Source: Coxiellaceae bacterium UBA6002 (lineage in GTDB: Bacteria > Pseudomonadota > Gammaproteobacteria > UBA6002). From it: a stretch of 13,494 nt of DNA. Positions 7,296 through 13,494 of the stretch are shown in pieces. Every line of letters starts with the position of its first letter. Position 1 is the first letter of the stretch. Location: NCBI GenBank assembly GCA_002429595.1, contig DJAM01000153.1, positions 1 to 13,494 on the forward strand, in the 5' to 3' direction. Below the pieces are notes generated by a model, which was given only the letters and a program-made list of their open reading frames with translations, was not told the origin of the DNA and made no database searches. A program made the translations under genes and the position numbers.

Positions 7296-7711
7296 ACCGT
7301 TGCTGTCAGTTTGTTGAACCTCTGTATTTCCTTTCTGTCATATTTACTTGCTAGTGTCAGAGCACTTTCTTCAAACATATTAGCAACATGCATAAAATCA
7401 TTTAGTAACTCTTCAAAGGGTCCCCGATTACCTCGACAATAGTTCTCTGATCGAATCTTTGCTAAATTTCCCTTTCGAATTGAATTAAATAAATCACTAT
7501 GGAATCTATGGAAAGTGTTAGCGTTCTTTCTTGTTTGCCATTGTCCTTTGTATGCTTCTTTTGCATCGATTCCTTCTGCATAGGCTTTTGGGAAATCATT
7601 TTTTAAACGAAATTGCCAAAATACTTTTGCTTCTTCTCCGCCAAGAAGTTGTCTAAATCTTCTGGATACTTTAATTAAAGGTACTAGATATATCGGATCG
7701 TCAATTTCCAA
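7292..7711 (-). CDS. F-box-like N-terminal part of split F-box/ankyrin gene
   Basis: From the TTG at 7709-7711 it has 139 residues, but the frame is open back to 7810. The added codons complete an F-box-like segment: PKDILFLIVWQLLE, then IDDPIYLVPLIKVSRRFRQL, then an FW and NDFP. This parallels the F-box form LPxELLxxILSxL...LxxLxxVSKRFRxL...LW. F-boxes bind Skp1 of eukaryotic ubiquitin ligases. The first residue pair is QP, not LP. A linker with LFNSIRKGNLAKIR (ankyrin-like) and SALTLASKYDRKEIQ follows. The reading then ends at a TGA overlapping the ankyrin frame as GTGTGA. No ATG, GTG or TTG lies upstream in this frame, and the TTG cuts into the F-box without a ribosome site. An ATG at 7796 is in the ankyrin frame. 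I read this as part of a decayed gene covering about 6453-7796. Confidence 0.5.
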   Translation of the reverse strand: MEIDDPIYLVPLIKVSRRFRQLLGGEEAKVFWQFRLKNDFPKAYAEGIDAKEAYKGQWQTRKNANTFHRFHSDLFNSIRKGNLAKIRSENYCRGNRGPFEELLNDFMHVANMFEESALTLASKYDRKEIQRFNKLTATV

Positions 7712-7827
7712 CAGCTGCCATACAATTAAAAATAAAATATCTTTGGGTTGTTGCCCAAGAATTTTGTGAAGGTACTTCTCGTTGAGGAGCTTGCATATAG
7801 CTGTCTCAATTCATGAATATGAAGACG

Positions 7828-7833
7828 AGTATA
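7828..7833 (-). promoter_or_regulatory. Possible -10 box of the F-box/ankyrin gene
   Basis: TATACT on the minus strand lies between the terminator at 7858-7893 and the F-box frame. TACTTG 16 bases upstream is a weak -35. The terminator before it implies that this gene needs its own promoter. Confidence 0.35.
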
Positions 7834-7857
7834 TTGCGATAACATTAAGCAAGTATT

Positions 7858-7893
7858 AAAAGTAGCCTGGGTTTTTGCACCCAGGCTACTTTT
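7858..7893 (-). terminator. Strong intrinsic terminator, possibly bidirectional
   Basis: AAAAGTAGCCTGGGT (7858-7872) pairs perfectly with ACCCAGGCTACTTTT (7879-7893) around a 6-base loop. The 12-base GC-containing stem is flanked by A and T runs, so it can act in both directions. On the minus strand it begins within the stop codon of the 120-residue gene and closes the comEC-msbA-lpxK transcript. Confidence 0.9.
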
Positions 7894-8255
7894 TATTCTT
7901 TAGTAGTATCATCTTTCGGAGGAACTACAGAGGGTTTGACTGGGGGCGGAGTTGGTTCTTCGTTAGCAACATGAGCCTCTGCTTGCTGCTTTTGGTGTAA
8001 TTCAGCTTCAAGTTTTCTGAACTGTTCAAGGTCTCTATAAAGATCATTCAATAGAGAGTTTATTCTATGTAAATCTTTAGCTGACTGCTCTTGGGAGTTC
8101 GCAACGCTTTGTAATAAAGTGCTGATTTGAACGATTTTGGCACCAATTGGGTCACCTTCCGCAACATTAGGAGTTGCTTCGGGATTGATGATAGATTTGA
8201 CACTATTGACAATACTTTGCAGATCAAACTTTGAAAAATCGGGTATCTTTGGCAT
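7893..8255 (-). CDS. Hypothetical 120-residue helical/coiled-coil protein
   Basis: I do not recognise this protein. It has no signal peptide or membrane segment. The N-terminus is hydrophobic-helical (IPDFSKFDLQSIVNSVKSII, 4-23). Residues about 36-95 form a long helix with heptad-like Ile/Leu spacing (ISTLLQSVANS, LHRINSLLNDLYRDLEQF), a likely coiled coil. The tail is Pro-, Glu- and Lys-rich (PTPPPVKPSVVPPK), probably disordered. The start ATG has AAGGA 8 bases upstream. It follows lpxK by 50 bases with no terminator between, and its own stop runs into a strong terminator, so it is probably the last gene of the comEC-msbA-lpxK operon. A phasin-like or membrane-associated helper role is conceivable but not supported by any motif. 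Confidence 0.75.
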   Translation of the reverse strand: MPKIPDFSKFDLQSIVNSVKSIINPEATPNVAEGDPIGAKIVQISTLLQSVANSQEQSAKDLHRINSLLNDLYRDLEQFRKLEAELHQKQQAEAHVANEEPTPPPVKPSVVPPKDDTTKE

Positions 8256-8305
8256 GATTCAATCCTTTTCCTAAAATAAAAGACATACTGTAAAGATTAG
8301 CAGAT

Positions 8306-9340
8306 TTAAATGGCTTTTCGCGGCAGCTTCTTAACATCAAGTGCACGCAATCTACTAAGTAGATCAGTTTTGAAATTTTCACTTAAGCTTGCCTTCACTG
8401 CTAACACCCAATAATTATCTCTAGCCCACTGTCTACATTTAACAGCATCTTTTTCAGTCATGATTAGCAAATCGTCTTCGTCACAAAATTCAAAATCTGC
8501 CTGGTTGTACTGGTAATGATCTGGAAATTCGTGCTCTGTTATGGTGATACCCAACTCTCTTAATGTGTCAAAAAAACGCTGTGGATGACCAATCGCAGCA
8601 ACAGCATGAACCTGCTTTACTTGAATTTCATTCCAATTCAGTTTTAACTGTGGATGAGTGAGATTATAAATTTCACATGTCGATAACCTCATCTGATATT
8701 TCTCAATATCACTATTGCCGTGTGCGACCACAAACTCTTTTTTCGATAGTTGTTTATTTGATTCGCGTAAAGGACCTGCAGGCAGACAAAAGCCATTACC
8801 AAATCTTCGAGCTCCATCGACTAAAATCACTTCAATATCTTTCTGCAAAGCATGATGTTGAAGACCGTCATCACAGATAACGACATCACAATTTTGTTGT
8901 TCTAAAACTTTAACGCCTTCTTTTCTTTGTGGAGAAACAATAACTGGAGCATCAATTTTTTTAGCTAACAACACGGGTTCATCGCCAAACAACTTTGCAC
9001 AATCATCAGGAGCGACAACATGGGGAAAGGTTCTTGTTGCTGCTTTATAACCTCGACTCACAATTCCTGGGTTATAACCATTAGTCATGAGAAGCTCCGC
9101 TAATGCAATTGTGAAGGGTGTTTTACCAGTGCCCCCGACAGTGATATTTCCAACTACAATCACAGGTAATGTTGATCGGTACGGTTTTTTAATACCAAGT
9201 TGATAAATAAGTTTATGTAACCTAAATAAAAGTTGATAAAGCAATGATAAAGGCCACAACATCAATGCAATTACATTTTTGGAATACCAAATCTGTGGCA
9301 ACTTTTTATGCAAATTCAACTGGAGCATTTTCATAAACAT
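8306..9340 (-). CDS. lpxK: Tetraacyldisaccharide 4'-kinase (LpxK)
   Basis: LpxK transfers phosphate from ATP to the 4' position of the lipid A disaccharide, giving lipid IVA, at the cytosolic face of the inner membrane. An N-terminal hydrophobic helix (about 23-42) anchors it. The P-loop is GNITVGGTGKTP (64-75). It is followed by VSRGY (94-98), GDEPVLLAK (119-127), DDGLQHHAL (157-165, including the conserved DDGLQH) and PAGPLRE (187-193), with TEKDAVK near the C-terminus. All match the family. The start is uncertain: ATGs lie at 9340, 9334 and 9328 and TTGs at 9319 and 9313, none with a clear ribosome site. All overlap the end of msbA except the TTG region's margin, so coupling is likely. From the longest start it has 344 residues, slightly over the usual ~328. 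Confidence 0.93.
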   Translation of the reverse strand: MFMKMLQLNLHKKLPQIWYSKNVIALMLWPLSLLYQLLFRLHKLIYQLGIKKPYRSTLPVIVVGNITVGGTGKTPFTIALAELLMTNGYNPGIVSRGYKAATRTFPHVVAPDDCAKLFGDEPVLLAKKIDAPVIVSPQRKEGVKVLEQQNCDVVICDDGLQHHALQKDIEVILVDGARRFGNGFCLPAGPLRESNKQLSKKEFVVAHGNSDIEKYQMRLSTCEIYNLTHPQLKLNWNEIQVKQVHAVAAIGHPQRFFDTLRELGITITEHEFPDHYQYNQADFEFCDEDDLLIMTEKDAVKCRQWARDNYWVLAVKASLSENFKTDLLSRLRALDVKKLPRKAI

Positions 9341-11072
9341 TCATAGTATGAAGATGATAATAATGACCTTGTAACTCTAATAATTCGCGATGCGTGCCCA
9401 TTTCGACGACTCTACCCTTTTCAAGCACTAAGATACGATCGGCCTGCTCAATAGTAGAAAGACGATGAGCAATGATAATAGTAGTACGATTCTGCATTAA
9501 ACGATCTAGTGCGATTTGAATAAATCGCTCGGATTCGTTATCCAATGCCGAAGTTGCTTCATCGAGTACTAAAATTGGAGCATCTTTCAAAATAGCACGA
9601 GCAATTGCCAAACGTTGTCGCTGCCCCCCTGATAAAAGTACACCATTCTCACCAATTAGCGTGTCGAAACCTTGTGGTAAATCCATAATAAAATCATAAG
9701 CACAAGCCGCTTGGGCTGCCTCGATGATCTTGTCGAGTGAAGCATTGAAATCACCATAGGCAATATTACTGGCAATTGTGTCGTTGAATAAATTGACGCT
9801 TTGAGAAACGAATGCAAACTGCTTACGTAAATCTTCTAACTGGTAGTCGCGAATATCGTGATCATCAATGGTAATTGATCCAGAATTAACTTCGTAGAAT
9901 CGTGGCAGCAAATTAACCAGTGTCGATTTACCACTGCCAGACCTTCCAACCAAAGCAATCGTTTCACTCGGCTGAATTTTAAAACTTAATTGCTGTAATA
10001 CTAAGTCCTCGCGTTGCGGATAGCTAAAATTAACATTATTAAACTGAATGTTTCCGCGAGCCCGTTGTAAATTTAGCGTACCAAAATTTTGCTCTTGCGG
10101 CTGATCTAATAATTCAAAAATACTTTTAGCACCAGCAATCCCTTTTTGAATAATACTATTGACCCGACTCAAACGTCTTAATGGTCGAAGCAAGGATACC
10201 ATGGCACCTAAAATGGCGACGAAGCTGCCTGCTGAAATTCGCATCGATGGCAATGCTGCTAAAAATAAAATACACGCAATGGGAATCGCTGCTAAAAGCT
10301 GAACTCCAGTAGCACCTAAAGTGTCAGTGACGATAATTTTCATCTCTCTGTGTTGGTTCAATTCTGTCGCAGCAAAAAATTTCTGACGTTCATACTGCTC
10401 ACCACCAAATGTGCGGATCACTTTATAACCCTCAATCGCTTCTTCTGCCACATGTGTGACTTGCCCCATTGCCTTTTGCACGTTTGAACTCAACATTTGC
10501 AAACGCTTACTGGTAAAACGAACGATCCATGCGATAACAGGGGTCGCGACCAAAAATAATAAGCTCAATTTCCAACTATTGGAAAACATCACAAATAAAA
10601 AGCCGATCACTAAAAAGCCTTCTTGGAAAACGGTCAGTAATGCAAAGGTAGTGGCTTCAGCTATCTGCTCAACATTGTAGAGTAACAGCGATAATAACTG
10701 GCCAGAGGTTTCTTTATCATAAAAACTTGCGGGCAATCTAAGCAGGTGGTTAAAAATTTGCTGGCGATAATCAGTGATGACTCTGCGCCCCACTTTATTG
10801 ACATAGTAATTGGAAATAAAGCCAAAAACTCCCTTGACTATAAAGATACCTAGAATAAAAAGTGGTAGGAGCTTGATAAACTTTAAGTCACGAGCGATAA
10901 AGCCTTTATCGATGATTGGCTTAATTAGAGAGATAAACCCAGCATCTGCTAATGATTCAAAGATAGTCGCAATAATTCCTATCGAGAAAATAACCAGATA
11001 AGGTTTAATTGAGCCCAACAGACGCCGGTAAATTTTTGCTGAGGGGCTACGATAAAGGTCATCCAAATTCAT
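9306..11072 (-). CDS. msbA: Lipid A export ABC transporter MsbA
   Basis: MsbA is a homodimeric half-transporter that flips core-lipid A across the inner membrane using ATP. The membrane domain (about 20-310) has six helices, with the SLADAGFISLIKPIIDKGF segment typical of MsbA. The ATPase domain (about 340-575) is complete: Walker A GRSGSGKST (376-384), Q-loop Gln424, signature LSGGQ (480-484), Walker B LVLDE (501-505) and switch His536. I start at the ATG at 11070-11072, giving 588 residues against ~582 in E. coli. It lies 20 bases after the comEC stop. A TTG at 11106-11108 would add 12 residues and overlap comEC, with no ribosome site. The comEC-msbA-lpxK order is the same as ycaI-msbA-lpxK in E. 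coli. Confidence 0.96.
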   Translation of the reverse strand: MNLDDLYRSPSAKIYRRLLGSIKPYLVIFSIGIIATIFESLADAGFISLIKPIIDKGFIARDLKFIKLLPLFILGIFIVKGVFGFISNYYVNKVGRRVITDYRQQIFNHLLRLPASFYDKETSGQLLSLLLYNVEQIAEATTFALLTVFQEGFLVIGFLFVMFSNSWKLSLLFLVATPVIAWIVRFTSKRLQMLSSNVQKAMGQVTHVAEEAIEGYKVIRTFGGEQYERQKFFAATELNQHREMKIIVTDTLGATGVQLLAAIPIACILFLAALPSMRISAGSFVAILGAMVSLLRPLRRLSRVNSIIQKGIAGAKSIFELLDQPQEQNFGTLNLQRARGNIQFNNVNFSYPQREDLVLQQLSFKIQPSETIALVGRSGSGKSTLVNLLPRFYEVNSGSITIDDHDIRDYQLEDLRKQFAFVSQSVNLFNDTIASNIAYGDFNASLDKIIEAAQAACAYDFIMDLPQGFDTLIGENGVLLSGGQRQRLAIARAILKDAPILVLDEATSALDNESERFIQIALDRLMQNRTTIIIAHRLSTIEQADRILVLEKGRVVEMGTHRELLELQGHYYHLHTMNVYENAPVEFA

Positions 11073-11092
11073 GTTATTTTTTTGCCGAAAGG

Positions 11093-13372
11093 TTAGTCTT
11101 GATGCCAAAATTTATGATATTTCTTGCGATATTCTTGGATAGCAACGATAGCAGAATCTGAAGCGAATGTCATGGTAATTGCCCCACTGCGCACGGTATC
11201 CAGTAACTTAACCTTCCTGGATAAATAGCGCTTAATAACAAGGCTATGGGGGTGGTGATAGCGATTTAAGTATCCATAAGAGAAAATAGCATAGGTAGGC
11301 GCAATAGCGTCCAAAAAATTGTTACTAGAGGAGGTCTTACTCCCATGGTGTGGAACCACCAAAATGTCTGATTCCAGTTCTTTCCGATGAGCATTGACCA
11401 AAAACCGTTCTGCCTTCTGCTCAATATCTCCCGTTAATAATATTCCCTTAGAGTTGGCAGTAATCTTCAAAACACAGGACCGATCATTACCTTTGAAATC
11501 TAACTCTCGAGATGGCGATAAAAATTGGAACCCCACTCCATCCCAATGCCACTTTAAACCTTCCTGGCAAAAAGTTGCTTCGGGCTTGAACCGCTTAGGA
11601 ACACTAGTGATGACTTTAGCTACGGGGATTTCCTTGAGAATCGATTTAGCTCCTCCTATGTGATCGTTATCATCATGACTAATAATCATGAGATCTAGTT
11701 TTTTAATGCCTTTCGCAAATAAATAAGGCAACACAACCGCCTTACCCATATCGAAATCCTCACTGACCTTAACGCCGGTATCGAACACTAAGGTATGTTT
11801 TTCAGTGCGAATCAAGGCTGCAAGCCCTTGACCAACATCAAAAACTACTAATTGCAATTGTCCTGGCGCTAAGGACTGCGCCTCCCAAGAGTAACAAGCT
11901 AGCCACCAACAAAACGTCATGAATTTACCCAGCAAACCCTGTGGTAATAAGCTAATTCCGCTCGCAAATTTGGCAACCCAATTATGCAAGACACTTACAA
12001 AGGTATATTTAATAATGAAGCAACTATAAGAACTTAAGTTTTCTAACAATTGCCAAATTAGATTTAAAAACCACAAAGCTACCCTTAAAATTGCATCTCC
12101 AAGTGGTTGCGCAAACAGAAGCACACTGACACCGATCAGACTAAACGGAATAATAATGAAGCTAAAAGTAGGGATAGCAACTACATTTGCAACAATTGAT
12201 ATCAAACTAACCTGTCCAAAAAATCCTATTAATGCCGGCATCATGCCAATTGCAACGACCCACTGCGGCTGTCCCCACTGCCACCACCAATGCGTCTTAC
12301 CGATTCGATAGTTCAAACCAAATATCAAACATGCCACCGCTAGAAACGACAGCCAAAAACCTAATGATAAAAGCGCTAATGGATCGCATAGAATAATAAT
12401 ACCCAGCGAAAGTAACAAAGATTGATACGTGCTGACTTTTCGCTTGAGAAATAAACCTGCGAGAAACACATAGAGCATGATTAATGCTCGCTGCGTCGAC
12501 GGCGCCCAACCAGATAAAATTCCATAACCAGTTGCCATAATGGCGCCTACCAGCAACTGTAATTTCCTAGTAGAAAGATACAAAGCTGCATGAGGCAGTC
12601 GCCCCCAAAGTATGCCACTTAGCTTGGCAAATAAACTCGCTAAGAGACCAATATGCAAGCCTGAAATTGCAACTAAATGGTTGGTCCCGGTTGCTCTAAA
12701 CACGTGCCACTGTTGAGGAGTAATATAATCAGTAACACCGATTGTCAGCGCCAAGATAATTCCAAAGAACTTTTCATTTTTTAATATTGCGACATTTTCT
12801 AAAATTTTTGCTCGGAGTTGTTCAATCGGATAGCGCATAGTTAGAGTTGTTAATTTTTTATTACTCACAGAGCTGATAACTGTTGCACTTGCTTGTAATT
12901 TTTTTTGAAAGTAATTCTTTTCTAAATCATAACTACCAAGATTCATGAGTGAATGCGGACGTTTAATATTCATGAGCAGTTGCCATTCTTCGCCCACATG
13001 TAATTTTTGCAAATTATCTCGCCAATGTAGCAGTAAATTATATCGGTAGTTAGTCTGTTCTATTTGAGACGTTTCAAAAACGAAGATCGTGGTGTTGTTT
13101 TTAGTAAAAGGCATCGATTTAATATAACCTCTTACTATGAGTGGTTTATTTTCTAAGTGAGCTGGAATGATGTTCATACTTAATCCAGCGTATAGCAAAA
13201 ACCAGGAACAACCTGCTAATGAAATGGCGCAATACCTTAGCCATTTGATCGGTGCAAAGAGTAAAATGATGCTTAAAATTAAACTAAAGGTGCTAAAAGC
13301 TAGCATAGGTAGATAAGGAAATTCTTTTGCTATTAACATGCCAAGGAAAAATAAGAGGACAGTTAGAGGCAT
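11093..13372 (-). CDS. comEC: DNA uptake channel ComEC/Rec2
   Basis: ComEC moves single-stranded DNA across the inner membrane during natural transformation. At 759 residues the protein is full length. The N-terminus has membrane helices (about 2-68), then an OB-like soluble region (about 75-170, DUF4131). The Competence domain (about 200-480) has GTNHLVAISGLHIG (229-242), GWAPSTQRALIM (288-299) and a NVVAIPTF segment (396-403). The C-terminal metallo-beta-lactamase-like domain (about 505-745) has FDVGQG (511-516), DTG (531-533), SHDDNDHIGG (565-574), LTGDIE (646-651) and VPHHGS (673-678). It is thus intact, including the putative nuclease-type metal site. The ATG at 13370-13372 has only a weak ribosome site (GGTAG). 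It is the first gene of the operon here; other uptake genes are not in the window. Confidence 0.94.
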   Translation of the reverse strand: MPLTVLLFFLGMLIAKEFPYLPMLAFSTFSLILSIILLFAPIKWLRYCAISLAGCSWFLLYAGLSMNIIPAHLENKPLIVRGYIKSMPFTKNNTTIFVFETSQIEQTNYRYNLLLHWRDNLQKLHVGEEWQLLMNIKRPHSLMNLGSYDLEKNYFQKKLQASATVISSVSNKKLTTLTMRYPIEQLRAKILENVAILKNEKFFGIILALTIGVTDYITPQQWHVFRATGTNHLVAISGLHIGLLASLFAKLSGILWGRLPHAALYLSTRKLQLLVGAIMATGYGILSGWAPSTQRALIMLYVFLAGLFLKRKVSTYQSLLLSLGIIILCDPLALLSLGFWLSFLAVACLIFGLNYRIGKTHWWWQWGQPQWVVAIGMMPALIGFFGQVSLISIVANVVAIPTFSFIIIPFSLIGVSVLLFAQPLGDAILRVALWFLNLIWQLLENLSSYSCFIIKYTFVSVLHNWVAKFASGISLLPQGLLGKFMTFCWWLACYSWEAQSLAPGQLQLVVFDVGQGLAALIRTEKHTLVFDTGVKVSEDFDMGKAVVLPYLFAKGIKKLDLMIISHDDNDHIGGAKSILKEIPVAKVITSVPKRFKPEATFCQEGLKWHWDGVGFQFLSPSRELDFKGNDRSCVLKITANSKGILLTGDIEQKAERFLVNAHRKELESDILVVPHHGSKTSSSNNFLDAIAPTYAIFSYGYLNRYHHPHSLVIKRYLSRKVKLLDTVRSGAITMTFASDSAIVAIQEYRKKYHKFWHQD

Positions 13373-13450
13373 GTTATCTACCGAATTTTATTTAGGAAGA
13401 TAACGGCTTAGCGGTGTGGATGCTATACGGGGTTTTTTACTGGCGCTTAG

Positions 13451-13494
13451 TTGTCATTCCCGCGCCCGTTGTCATTCCCGCGAAGGCGGGAACC
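13451..13494 (+). repeat. GTCATTCCCGCG dispersed repeat, tandem copy with hairpin
   Basis: TTGTCATTCCCGCG occurs at 13451-13464 and again at 13469-13482, a spacing of 18 bases. The second copy runs into CCCGC-GAAG-GCGGG (13477-13490), a small hairpin. The arrangement ATTCCC, eight bases, GGGAAC is like the Neisseria dRS3 type of short dispersed repeat (ATTCCC-N8-GGGAAT), though relatedness is not implied. It lies upstream of comEC and is cut by the window edge. In the remaining upstream DNA (13373-13450) I see no clear promoter. Confidence 0.65.

Noticed and set aside
7296..7340. Programmed -1 ribosomal frameshift joining the F-box and ankyrin frames
   Set aside because: No X-XXY-YYZ slippery heptamer in the right phase and no obvious stem just downstream. 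A plain mutation or sequence error is simpler.
11073..11108. TTG start of msbA inside comEC
   Set aside because: No ribosome site, and the extra residues (ASRLTFRQKNN) are unlike MsbA N-termini. The ATG at 11072 gives the usual length.
11130..11870. Separate metallo-beta-lactamase gene
   Set aside because: These residues are in frame with the membrane part and form the normal C-terminal domain of ComEC.
13451..13494. Start of a CRISPR array
   Set aside because: Only two short copies at an 18-base period with no distinct spacers; it fits a dispersed repeat better.

Overview
The window looks like chromosomal DNA of a low-to-medium GC gammaproteobacterium, most likely of the order Legionellales (a Coxiella/Legionella-like intracellular lineage). 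This rests on three things: the comEC-msbA-lpxK order, which is conserved in gammaproteobacteria; genes for lipid A export and synthesis, which show a Gram-negative envelope; and a broken gene for a eukaryote-like F-box/ankyrin protein, a type best known from Legionella effectors. The placement below class level is inference.

Layout. (1) Bases 1-134 hold intergenic repeat sequence. (2) Bases 135-3521, minus strand, are a complete and tightly packed riboflavin operon in the order ribD-ribE-ribBA-ribH: deaminase/reductase, riboflavin synthase, the DHBP synthase/GTP cyclohydrolase II fusion, and lumazine synthase. No FMN riboswitch fits in front of ribD. (3) Bases 3604-4758, minus strand, encode an acyl-CoA dehydrogenase with the glutaryl-CoA dehydrogenase signature. 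(4) Bases 4759-4938 are a divergent gap holding a three-hairpin dispersed repeat. (5) Bases 4939-6482, plus strand, encode a metabolite:H+ symporter-type MFS transporter and a DUF2905 small membrane protein. (6) Bases 6453-7810, minus strand, hold an F-box-like plus ankyrin-repeat gene split over two reading frames, apparently decaying. (7) Bases 7858-13372, minus strand, are an envelope/competence operon: comEC, msbA, lpxK and an unknown 120-residue coiled-coil protein, closed by a strong intrinsic terminator. (8) Bases 13373-13494 end in copies of a short GTCATTCCCGCG repeat, also present in opposite orientation at base 1.

How it works together. The rib operon makes riboflavin from GTP and ribulose 5-phosphate; the neighbouring dehydrogenase is an FAD enzyme. 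LpxK phosphorylates the lipid A precursor and MsbA flips finished core-lipid A across the inner membrane. ComEC is the DNA-uptake channel of natural transformation.

The most unusual content is the F-box/ankyrin locus. Read across a -1 shift near 7307, it gives an F-box-like segment, a linker, at least five ankyrin repeats and a C-terminal region of about 120 residues. That layout resembles Legionella AnkB/LegAU13. The locus has no canonical start in frame with the F-box, so it is probably a pseudogene unless the frameshifts are sequence errors.
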